From contig JADJSY010000022.1 of NCBI GenBank assembly GCA_016711435.1, positions 38,454 through 102,453 of the forward strand: 64,000 nt of DNA, read 5' to 3'. The DNA is from Lewinellaceae bacterium. Its GTDB lineage: Bacteria; Bacteroidota; Bacteroidia; Chitinophagales; Saprospiraceae. Below the pieces are notes generated by a model. That model did no database searches and was not told where the DNA came from. It was given only the letters and a program-made list of their open reading frames with translations. A program made the translations under genes and the position numbers. This document shows, in pieces, positions 56,537 to 64,000 of the stretch (within the stretch, counting starts at the first letter, position 1; every line of letters begins with the position of its first letter).

Positions 56537-56806
56537 TTACGCAGCCTGCTGCAATCTTTCCAAGGCTTTCTCCAGCATTAGTGCGCGGACTTGCTCCTTA
56601 TTCATGGTTTTAACCAAGTCATACGGCAACTTGATAATATGGTACGGCGTACCGTCAGCCCCGATCCAGTTATCATCTGTCCAGTTGTCTGAGTTAAGAC
56701 AAGAGAAAATAAAATTCACATTTATGTGGCTGAGCTGTTGCTCGATACAATCCGGGTCGAGAAGATGATAGACGTCTTCATCTGATGCAAAGGTAACTTT
56801 AGCCAT
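56537..56806 (-). CDS. Small protein sharing N-terminus with DUF4157 protein
   Basis: The protein has 89 residues: MAKVTFASDEDVYHLLDPDC, CIEQQLSHINVNFIFSCLNS, WIGADGTPYHIIKLPYDLVK, TMNKEQVRALMLEKALERLQ. The first eleven residues match those of the DUF4157 protein (MAKVT-x-A-x-DED), although the rest is unrelated. That shared start, on two neighbouring genes of a CIS cargo cassette, may be a loading leader. It is cytoplasmic by sequence. I know no family for the body. It is in one minus-strand unit with the DUF4157 gene, 11 bases apart. Confidence 0.7.
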   Translation of the reverse strand: MAKVTFASDEDVYHLLDPDCIEQQLSHINVNFIFSCLNSDNWTDDNWIGADGTPYHIIKLPYDLVKTMNKEQVRALMLEKALERLQQAA

Positions 56807-56885
56807 TTATTTAAATTTTAAAACCATTACTCTTAGTTCTATATAACAAAACTACACTCTTTCGCTGAAAGTTTAAATAAAATGT

Positions 56886-57381
56886 CTAGTTGTCATTCTT
56901 ATTGCCGGGCGGCCTTGCCATGCGATCGACAGGTTTTCGTATCTGATTATCCAAGTGCAACGGGTAAAGAAATATTTTTTGTTTTTCTTCGATAAGGCAT
57001 TCATAGACCGTCCCACGAACCTGAACAATATAACCAAGGCGCATGTCGCTTAGCCATTCTCCAGGATATCGGTTGCTTACACCTTTTCTGGTCACCCCAT
57101 ACTTCCACACCATACCCCTTTTTCAGAAAGCATGTACCACTACTGCAATTGTAGCAAATATATGCTCCGTCAGTCCTAGCCAGTAAGACATACTGCTCCG
57201 CCTGTTCAAGTTCCTCCAACTGTTTCTCAAGATCCAGTCTTCGCCATTCTTTTAACTGCGGTTCTCCTTGCTCATCGAAATACGCCACATCATCCCAGTT
57301 GAGGTTTTTCTGGTCAGTGATGATGTTCCCCTGACCTGGCCGGTATAGATATAAAAAAGCCGACAAGCACAGTATGACCAA
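56886..57381 (-). CDS. Membrane-anchored GIY-YIG-like protein (one frameshift near 57110)
   Basis: The product is about 165 residues. The N-terminal hydrophobic segment MVILCLSAFLYLYRPG would anchor it. A charged helix (RRLDLEKQLEELEQAEQYVL) follows. After a frame change near 57110 come VWKYGVTRKGVSNRYPGEWL, GYIVQVRGTVYECLIEEKQK, and the end RKPVDRMARPPGNKNDN. The pattern KYGVT ... IEEK ... PPGNK resembles GIY-YIG-type nuclease-like domains that occur at toxin C-termini in Bacteroidota. The likeness is by eye and weak. It lies in the cassette with DUF4157, so a cargo or immunity role is possible. Confidence 0.5.
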
Positions 57382-57415
57382 TATACCTGTTCGGACGAAA
57401 TTAGTTTGCGGTATT

Positions 57416-57605
57416 AGACCTCACCCCCCGGCCCCCTCTCCAACGGGAGAGGGGGTGACTTCACGCTTGGCATTCATATAAAGGAATTATAAGGTTTTGG
57501 AAGTTCGCGCCATGCGATAATTGTCTTCACGCTTTGCATTCATATAAAGGAATGCCAAAGGTATCCGCTCCCCCTCTCCGTTGGAGAGGGGCCGGGGGGT
57601 GAGGC
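57416..57605. repeat. Long inverted repeat with internal direct repeats, disrupting a repressor gene
   Basis: The arms are CCTCACCCCCCGGCCCC... (57419 on) and its complement ending GGGGTGAGG (57605). Inside, a 29-bp direct repeat (57459-57487 and 57525-57553, one mismatch, CTTCACGCTTGGCATTCATA) occurs twice. The right arm ends next to the truncated 5' end of the repressor-like frame. Confidence 0.85.
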
Positions 57606-57942
57606 CTCCAGACCGGGTTTGCCGATCTCGTAAACGTGTCTCAGTCGAACATCAATAAGATGGTTTCGGGGTGTGAAAGGCATTTCCAAAACGGTCATAA
57701 ACGGATTGTTATTAGGTCATAAAAATGTCAATGTGCATTGGCTGCTCACGGGAGAGGGAGAGATGTTTTTGCGGGAGCCTGCCGCGCCCGTCAACCGGGT
57801 GGCGGAAGATGCTGCGGCATACGGGAAAAGGCCTTTGCTTCTTGGAGAAGTAGAGGGCATTTTGGAGGCGTATAAGCAAGAGATGGAGGAATTGCGGGCG
57901 CGGGTGGCGCGGTTGGAGGAGGAGATGGGGAAGGGGGAATGA
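57606..57942 (+). pseudogene. Phage-type repressor (XRE-like) fragment
   Basis: A first frame reads GLQTGFADLVNVSQSNINKM followed by VSG, the recognition-helix part of a small phage repressor. One extra G near 57675 shifts it, and the next frame continues KGISKTVINGLLLGHKNVNV, HWLLTGEGEMFLREP, the classic repressor C-terminal edge, then a coiled-coil tail (LEAYKQEMEELRARVARLEE). The N-terminal half of the DNA-binding domain is absent; the inverted repeat at 57416-57605 stands in its place. The stop overlaps the right copy of the 39-bp direct repeat. The gene is almost surely inactive and marks past mobile DNA. Confidence 0.75.
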
Positions 57943-57974
57943 CGATGTGGAAAGAGTTGGGGAGGGTGTTTTAG
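57936..57974 (+). repeat. Direct repeat, right copy
   Basis: 37 of 39 positions match 56131-56169. It is preceded by GGGG at both copies. It stands between the repressor fragment and the PAAR gene stop. Confidence 0.88.
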
Positions 57975-57980
57975 AACCTA

Positions 57981-58280
57981 TTATCCACCAATCATCACCG
58001 TCGGACAACCGAGGACAATACTCCCGCCATGTGCGGTCATATCTCCCATTCGGGCGGCCGGGCGGCCTGAAATCATTACAGTGGCGGAGCCTTTTACAAT
58101 ACTGTCGGGAGGCCCCACACACACACACATGTCGCCGACAACAGCAGCAGGCATACCGCCGATCAATACGTTTGGAACGCCCGGGCCGACGATCGGTCCG
58201 CCGACATGGGGAATGGGAGGAAGCCCGGGGGTTACCATCGGACAGGTATGTATATCGGTTATTCTTGCTGCTGGCGGCAT
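57981..58280 (-). CDS. PAAR-domain spike-tip protein
   Basis: The protein has 99 residues, entirely PAAR: MPPAARITDIHTCPMVTPGL, HVGGPIVGPGVPNVLIGGMP, VKGSATVMISGRPAARMGDM, TAHGGSIVLGCPTVMIGG. The His and Cys that bind the metal at the tip are present. PAAR proteins cap the VgrG/gp5 spike of contractile tails and can carry effectors. It follows the VgrG gene on the same strand, with repeat families A and B in the 160-base gap. Confidence 0.92.
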   Translation of the reverse strand: MPPAARITDIHTCPMVTPGLPPIPHVGGPIVGPGVPNVLIGGMPAAVVGDMCVCVGPPDSIVKGSATVMISGRPAARMGDMTAHGGSIVLGCPTVMIGG

Positions 58281-58283
58281 AAT

Positions 58284-58354
58284 AAGTTATCCGTTATTAG
58301 TTATCCGTTATCAGTATTGATAATCAAGCAATGGCAAAGAATTTAATCTAAACT
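58284..58354 (+). repeat. Post-stop repeat, family A copy 5
   Basis: GTTATCCGTTATTAGTTATC followed by AGTATTGATAATCAAGCAAT. Unlike the other copies it lies at a gene start (PAAR), not a stop. Confidence 0.78.
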
Positions 58355-58389
58355 GTTTTGCCTGATATTAGTTGAGCCTAAATCTTCTA

Positions 58390-58444
58390 TAACTCATTGA
58401 TTTGCATTGTTTTTTGTCCTTTGCAATTTTTGTCCGTTTACTCA
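58390..58444 (-). repeat. Post-stop repeat, family B copy at VgrG
   Basis: On the minus strand it begins at the TGA of the VgrG gene: TGAGTAAACGGACAAAAATT, then GCAAAGGAC, AAATCAATGAGTTA. The same words are at 39338-39405 and 47843-47877. Confidence 0.75.
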
Positions 58445-60173
58445 ATTGATCATTATCATGGAACCTTTCACAGTGGTCATGCCGGACGATTTCAGTTCGG
58501 CAGAAGCAGTGCCCTGTACAGAAGCAGCCACTTTTGCCTTCGCTTCCACATTTAATCCGTCCAGATTAACATTGCCACCTGTAGCGGAGAGCGAAATATC
58601 CTGAACAGCATTCAGGATGATTTCCCCTCTCGCTTTGATGTTCACATCTTTGATACTGTCGAGGCTGGTACCGCTACTGGTCATTTCAATCTTGTTTCCA
58701 GATTGGTCTTTCACCAGAATCGATTTGTCTTTGTCGGAAAGTACAAACTGATTACCGCCGGGTGTTGAAATGGTAAGTACCTTGTTCTTGTCATCCAACT
58801 CAATTTTCAAATTATTTTTAGTGACAATCGCTTTAATACTGTTTTGGGCATCGGGGGTATATTTCGGTTTGTTTTGAGTGCCATATACACTGCCGACAAT
58901 GACAGGAAAACGAGGATCGTTATTCAGAAAACCCAGAATAACCTCATCACCCGGTTCCGGGAGAAAAAAACTGCCTTTCCCGGAGGAAGCATAAAACTGT
59001 ATCAGCCGCTGGATCGTCGGAGATTTTCAAAACCACACCTTGTTGTAAACCCTGAACGGCCGTCAGCAAACCGCCTGCCGAAGGGGCACTCACAGGCCTT
59101 TGTGCATGGTACGCTTCAGGATGTATTCCGAAACCCAGCGTGGTTTGCCAGGACCCCGAATGCAGCTCATGCCGGATGCTGCTGACCATTGGATTTCCAT
59201 TAAAACGGTCGCCGAATCCGCTGAGTTGGACTAAAGTATTGAGTTTGGGAAGTGCGTTTCCAAAAAACGTGACAGTGCCTGTTATTTTCGCCAGGCGGGA
59301 TTTTAGCAAGAGCGCATCCGCCCAGTTTTTGGTTTCCTCTTTTTCCAGTGGAAGCGAGGCGCCGTACAATGCCGGATTGGCATTTAAACCATCGGCCAGT
59401 TTCTTGCCTTGCAGATTTCCATGCGGACTCAAGGCCGGTTCTGCCGATTGGCTGTCAACCATTTTTAAAGTTTTGCTATCCCAAGCAGAACACGTTACAG
59501 AACTGAGTTGAAAGCGGGAATCGACCTCGAAATCATAACGGATCACGTCGGTTCCCAAATTTATCAACAACACCGGCGAGCCGCTGCTCAGGGGCTTTTT
59601 TACGGTAATTTTTCCAGCATCCATATAAACCAGCAAACCGTTCGCCTCTGCTCGTTCTACTACAAAATCCCAGTCATTACATTGATATTGAATGAGTTGC
59701 CTGTGCTTGACACTCGTCGACTCTACGGTGCACGACAATCCATGGTCACCGACTACCGCAGCAATGATTGCACTGTCGGTCATGTTAGCGAAGTTTTTAC
59801 TCCGGTTGCCAAGAGACAACTTTACAGATGCTTCACTGCACCGGACGATCCATTCGTTGCTTTGGTCTCCAGCATTCCGGATGCTTTGATTCACGATGAT
59901 TCCCTTGAAAATCTCTGTTTTTTCTGAAACAGAGCCGACTGCGATTGCTATGGATTTGCCGGGGGCGAAATCATCAGACTCGCTCAGCAAAAACGATTGG
60001 TCTCCTCCTGCGTCCAGCGCAAGCTGGAACACTATTTTAGCAGTCCCAATTCGGTTGATTGCCTTTTCGACTTCAATGGATAAGACCTGGTAATCTGATT
60101 GAATCAGCTTTCCGTTTACCGTAATGTCGTAAGCAACAATATCAGTCTGTAGATTCGCTGGAGATGCAGGCAT
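58442..60173 (-). CDS. VgrG/gp27-gp5-type spike protein (one frameshift near 59014)
   Basis: The product is about 577 residues. The N-terminal gp27-like part covers about 1-370 (VNGKLIQSDYQVLSIEVEKA, AVVGDHGLSCTVESTSVKHR, IQYQCNDWDFVVERAEANGL). The OB-fold follows after the frame change at 59014: RLIQFYASSGKGSFFLPEPG, DEVILGFLNNDPRFPVIVGS. The C-terminal beta-helix (VDNKV-like strands LDDKNKVLTISTPGGNQFVL, ILNAVQDISLSATGGNVNLD) completes a full spike. It sits between tube and PAAR genes. No TssB/TssC sheath or ClpV gene is nearby, and the tube type argues for an extracellular CIS rather than a type VI system. Confidence 0.9.
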
Positions 60174-60176
60174 TGT

Positions 60177-60647
60177 TCAAGTTTTAGAGTAGAGTACTGT
60201 TAAGTAAGCGTAGCTAATTACAAGTGTTTCCACCAGAATTTCATCTTTTTTTGCGTTCTGTTGCCCTACTTCCCATTTAACGGGATAAGCGCCGGTTATG
60301 GCCCATGACATGATCGGTTTGCTTCCGGCAGTACCCAATTCCAGGAGATGCACGGTCAAGTCCTTTGCTACTATTTTGCCGTACAATCCGGTTGTTAATT
60401 GTTCGATACACCAGTCTCCAAACAAGGAGTTTGTTGTGATCAAACCGCGTTTTAATTCGAGGTTATTGGAGTACTTCACAGCCTTGGGTACTTTGTGTGC
60501 AAAGCGGCTTTCTCCGCCTTCATAAATCGTCTCAGTTTCCATTTCAGCGCTCAATCCTTTTGCCTCCTGAAAGGCGGCCTCGATTGTACTCGTCTGAGTA
60601 CCTGAAATTTCCACGGAAAAAGAAAAACCTAAAGGAGGTAACGGCAT
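60177..60647 (-). CDS. CIS/phage-type tail tube protein (gp19 fold)
   Basis: The protein has 156 residues. PLGFSFSVEISGTQTSTIEA, FQEAKGLSAEMETETIYEGG, VKYSNNLELKRGLITTNSLF and WEVGQQNAKKDEILVETLVI match the T4 gp19-like tube family of CIS, in which an early FSVE-type strand and a central LKRG strand are typical. I place the start at 60647 (MPLPPLG) because the ORF extension upstream is not conserved in style. It lies 3 bases before the VgrG gene, which it precedes in the same operon. Phage tail tubes and Pvc/Afp tubes look alike, so sub-type is inferred from the VgrG/PAAR neighbours. Confidence 0.85.
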   Translation of the reverse strand: MPLPPLGFSFSVEISGTQTSTIEAAFQEAKGLSAEMETETIYEGGESRFAHKVPKAVKYSNNLELKRGLITTNSLFGDWCIEQLTTGLYGKIVAKDLTVHLLELGTAGSKPIMSWAITGAYPVKWEVGQQNAKKDEILVETLVISYAYLTVLYSKT

Positions 60648-60847
60648 GTGTACTTGCGATTTTAGTAGCAGGGTTGTTGCGGTGGTAGGCTGGCGGCACG
60701 AAGAGATCAATTATGGCGACGGACACTTCCTCCGCAACAACTCAAATAAAATAAACCTGCGCAAAGTACCTTAATTTAGATAAACCTCAAAATGCTGTAT
60801 TCCGGTTTTTCCTGCTCGACGCCGGTATGTAAAACTACTTTTATTCG

Positions 60848-63800
60848 CTAAGTTTTCATCACATCCTCCCCCAGCACCCTTTCCAGCATCCCCAACAAAA
60901 AATCCGCATCTTTTTTGCCAAACACAACGGGCGGCTTGATTTTCAAAACATTATGGAAAGGGCCGTCGGTACTCATCAATACACCCAGTTCCCGCATCCG
61001 GTTGGCCAGGTAAGTGGCTTCGGCAGCGGCTGGCGTGCGTAACGCAGGGTCTTTTACCAACTCAAATCCGAGGAATAACCCCGGGCCCCTCACGTCGCCG
61101 ATGATGGGAAATTGACTGGCTAAATGGGATAATCCATGGCGCAGGTAATCCCCGGTTTCGAGGGCGTTTTGCTGCAAACCTTCGTCCTGAATTACCCGCA
61201 GCACTTCCAGTCCGATGGTGCAGGACACCGGATTTCCGCCAAAGGTGTTGAAATACTCCATGCCGTTGGCAAATGCATCGGCAATGGCCCGCGTAGTCAC
61301 TACCACGCCCAGCGGGTGTCCGTTGCCAATGGGTTTGCCTACCGTAACGATGTCCGGCACGACGCCATGCTCCTCGAAGGCCCAAAAATGCCTGCCATGC
61401 CGCCCGCAACCGGTCTGTACTTCGTCGGCGATGAACAACCCGCCCGCAGCGCGCACTTGCCGTGCCGCTTCGGCCAGATAGCCGGGTGGCAGCGTCACTT
61501 GTCCGCCGCAACTGATCACCGATTCGCAAATGAATGCTGCCACGCCGCGTCCAGACTCTTTGATCTTTTGAGCGGCCTGGCCGATGTGGCTGGCGTATTT
61601 TCTACCCGTTTCGAGGGTGTTGCCCCGGTAAAGTCCCCGGTAAGCATCGGGTATAGGCGTTACATGAGTAAAAGGCGGTGCGCCTTTGCCGCCCGGTCCT
61701 TCAAATTTGTAGGAACTGATGTCTACGCAGCCCTGTGTATTGCCGTGGTAGCCCACCTCGACCACCAGCATGTCTTTTTGCCGGGTGTAATTTTTGGCCA
61801 GGCGCATCGCCAGTTCATTGGCTTCACTGCCGCTGTTGACCATAAAAGCGACCTCTAGTGCCGACGGAAAAGTGGCCGGCGAGGCACTGTTCTTTCCTGC
61901 GGCTAAAGCCGCCGGTACAGCCGGCGGGAAAGTCGCCAGCAAGGCCTCGGAAAAACGGATGATGCTTTCGTGCAGGTAACGCGTGTTGGTGTTCAGAACC
62001 GCCATTTGCCGCTGCCCCGCACGTACCACGCGGGGATGTTCGTGCCCGACATGCGCTACGTTGTTCACCGTGTCCAGATAGCGTCGGCCCGTGTCATCAA
62101 AGAGGTATTGCCGCCAGCCGCGCTGCATGTTGAGCGGTTTTTTGTACGACACGCTCAGGTTTTTGCCCAAATGCTGTTGGCGGAATTGCAGGATTTCCGG
62201 CGCAGCCAGGCGGGTCGGTGGCGGTGGCGAAGGCTCGCCCGTGATCAACAACCAGGGGTCGGGACAAAGGCTTTTCCAGACCGCCCGTTTGTCGGGAAAG
62301 GTCACGCCCGGGAAGTCGCCCTGCTTGTCCAACATATCCAGAATCACCTGAAAATGCAGGTGCGGCGACCAGTTGCCATTTTCCGGCATTGGGCCGATCT
62401 GGCAAAATTCCGTGCCCGCCAGAATAGTTTTTCCCACTTTCAAACCCTCCAGCGAGGGCCTGTTCAGATGCCCGTAGAGCGTAAAAAACGTCAGCGATTC
62501 CGATACCTGGTGTTCCAGAATGATGGTGGGGCCGTAGTCCCGGTCGTGGGCATTGTCCTGAAAACTGTGCACTTTGCCATCAAGCGGTGCAAAAACGGGC
62601 GTTCCTGGCGGCAAAAAAATGTCGAGCCCAATGTGAACGCTGCGCCATTCTGGGCCTTGGTTGCCCTGCACCGCATAGGCATCCGTGGTATAAAACGGGC
62701 GGACTTCATCGTAGCGGCCAATGCCGGGCGAACCGTCATGCACCGACAGAATATTGCGGTGCAGTTTATCCGCATCTTCGATGTCGCCGTAATTGCCGAG
62801 GTCGGCACTACCCACGCTGAGGTCGAGCCAGACAGCGTTTTTGCTTCTTAAATCGGCAGAAACAAGGGGTTTTGAAGGTTTGCCGGGCCGTTTTTACCCA
62901 GTGCAAAAAATCCTCGTGTTTTGAGAAAGGTTCCCAGCCGCAGGCCTCGCGCACGGTCGCATGCGCGAGTAAAGGCGGGATGTCGCGCAGTTTTTTCAGC
63001 AGGTCCCAGGCCGGGCCGTCGCTGATCTGGAGGTACGCATTGTCAGGGTTTTCTACCCGATTTAGGGTAGAGCAAGTAACACTGATCAGCAGCCTCGCCC
63101 CGATGAGCGGAAACAGCGCCTCGGCTTCCTTTTCCGTCAACGGAAATTGCTGGTGATAACCTTTCACCAATTGAAAAATCGCCGCCAGCGGGTCGGGCTT
63201 GTGCATGGCGCAATAGGCACAGGCGATGGCCAGATCATTGATCGTATGCGTAAAAACGGCGTCGCCAAAATCAATCACGCCCGGCACAACGGGATTTTCC
63301 CGGTTCTGACTGACCAATATGTTGTAATCGTTGGCGTCGTTGTAACAAATACTCTGGCGTAGTTGGGGCAACAATTCAGCCGCGCATTTTTCAAACCATT
63401 GATAAAAATATTGCGCCAGCGCCTGCTTGTCGGCCCCTTCGATCTGGTGCAAGTGTTCGCCCGTCCAGGCGGCCTGCGAGGCGTCCCATTTGATAAAACG
63501 ATGCGCGGCAGGGTGATCAAATCCGTCGAGTGCATGGCTGAGTTTGCCGCACATTTCGCCCACTTTCTCCAGCAGAACCGGCGTGTGGGGGTTCACTTCT
63601 GCAAAACAACGCCCTTCGACCCAACTGAGCAGGCGCATAAAACGCTGGCTGCCATCAGGCGCGATGATAGCGGTGATTTCTGCGCCTTCCACCGAACGCA
63701 CAGCATGTGGAATATCCAGTCCAAGCCCGGCATCGCCGAGCCGCTGCATCAGCGCATTTTGAAATTCGAGGTACTGCCGCAAGGTGTCCGGGTGGGCGAT

Positions 63801-63947
63801 TTTCAGGTTGAATTTTTGGCCGGAGGGCGTTTCGAGCAGGAAATTCAGGTCTATTTCGCCAGCGAGGGGGGTAGCGGTGGCGGATAGGCTGAAGTGCCGG
63901 CGGGCGAGGGCGGCGATGTGTTGGATGGAGAAGATCATAGGTGTCAT
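60848..63947 (-). CDS. Kinase/M23/class-III-aminotransferase fusion protein (one frameshift near 62868)
   Basis: The product is about 1,030 residues in three parts. An APH-type kinase fold comes first (SICYNDANDYNILVSQN, GVIDFGDAVFTHTINDLAIA). An M23 peptidase-like domain follows (VHIGLDIFLPPGTPVFAPLD, HLHFQV). Last is a class III PLP aminotransferase (VNSGSEANELAMRLAKNYTR, FIADEVQTGCGRHGRHFWAF, with the PLP Lys in TVGKPIGNGHPLG). A one-base indel near 62868 separates the first part from the rest; the second frame picks up at KPLVSADLRSKNAVWLDLSV. Fusions of this kind exist in Bacteroidota; kinase plus aminotransferase suggests metabolism of an amino alcohol or phospho-amine. It is upstream of the tail genes but probably unrelated to them. 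Confidence 0.87.
61899..61919. repeat. REP-like palindrome inside the aminotransferase coding sequence
   Basis: GCGGCTAAAGCCGCCGGTAC is read in frame as part of AVPAALAAGKNSA, between TFPP and the conserved VNSGSEANEL region. The same phrase lies upstream of clpB at 52278-52300. Confidence 0.75.
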
Positions 63948-64000
63948 AGAGGGGCAAAAGTATGGCCTTTGAGGTTTAAATTGGCCAAAATACCGGATTG

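Larger units (their letters stand above)
56131..57974. mobile_element. Candidate cargo cassette bounded by 39-bp direct repeats
   Basis: The left repeat is the natural 3' end of the NRAMP-related gene. The right repeat, 37/39 identical, lies alone next to the PAAR gene stop. Between them lie the DUF4157 gene, a small gene with the same N-terminus, a GIY-YIG-like gene, a long inverted repeat and a broken phage-type repressor gene. The layout resembles an island with attL/attR derived from a gene end. No integrase is present, so tandem duplication or homologous exchange is the alternative. Confidence 0.45.

Noticed and set aside
58442..60173. Type VI secretion system
   Set aside because: VgrG and PAAR are common to several CIS types. 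The tube is gp19-like, and no sheath, Hcp or ClpV gene is present.
1..64000. tRNA and rRNA genes
   Set aside because: No acceptor/T-arm sequence pairs or rRNA-like conserved blocks were seen; TTCGATTC near 46060 is part of a terminator stem-loop.

Overview
The window comes from a member of the phylum Bacteroidota, probably a free-living, Saprospiraceae-like environmental bacterium (the family is inference). The evidence is: several secreted proteins with C-terminal type IX secretion (T9SS) sorting domains, TAnnTTTG-type promoter elements, paired GH130 genes, an MlaEFD-type ABC operon, a CIS-type VgrG, and almost no Shine-Dalgarno sequences. I saw no rRNA, tRNA or CRISPR array.

Layout. 1-5.1 kb: two surface proteins built from LamG domains. 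5.2-12.0 kb: a glycan-phosphorolysis locus (GH130, MFS permease, AraC-type regulator, glycosyltransferase, GH130). 12.6-36.6 kb: a stress and envelope island with small membrane or soluble stress proteins (CsbD, Thivi_2564, Lmo0937 types), an AraC/hybrid-kinase/response-regulator operon, an AI-2E permease, an ECF sigma factor, a giant ice-binding-type adhesin of about 2,440 residues, MlaE-MlaF-MlaD, YihY, DUF4403, a porin and a glycine-zipper OmpA lipoprotein. 36.8-52.0 kb: a lipoprotein enzyme, an AraC regulator, an XRE-ImmA/PIN pair, cytochrome c, T9SS proteins, NmrA, an ECF sigma factor, an N-terminal Mfd fragment, a GH13 amylase and a secreted esterase. 52.3-56.2 kb: ClpB and an NRAMP-related transporter. 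56.2-60.7 kb: a small contractile-injection-system (CIS) tail module (tube, VgrG, PAAR) with a cargo-like cassette (DUF4157 and neighbours). 60.8-63.9 kb: one large kinase/M23/aminotransferase fusion.

The main discovery is a regulon written in the intergenic DNA of the stress island. Ten promoters between 13.5 and 36.4 kb share one rigid architecture, TGTGAATNATGTAAC-N16-GTAAC-N22-ACCTTTG, with identical spacings at every site. The half-sites are 21 bp apart, as in AraC-type operators. One of the ten drives the AraC/kinase/response-regulator operon itself, so that regulator is the natural candidate. Members include the adhesin, the Mla-like operon, YihY, the OmpA lipoprotein, an ECF sigma factor and small stress proteins.

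The second theme is repeats. Many gaps are filled, from one stop codon to the next stop codon or operator, by long inverted repeats whose arms are made of short tandem words, often 7-mers. A hairpin of the CCGAGCG type recurs four times, and two other repeat families often begin at the stop codon.

The third theme is integrity. About twenty single-base indels or nonsense changes interrupt otherwise well-preserved genes, mostly near homopolymers. That looks more like residual sequencing error than mass pseudogenisation, so split genes are reported here as single loci with the lesion noted.
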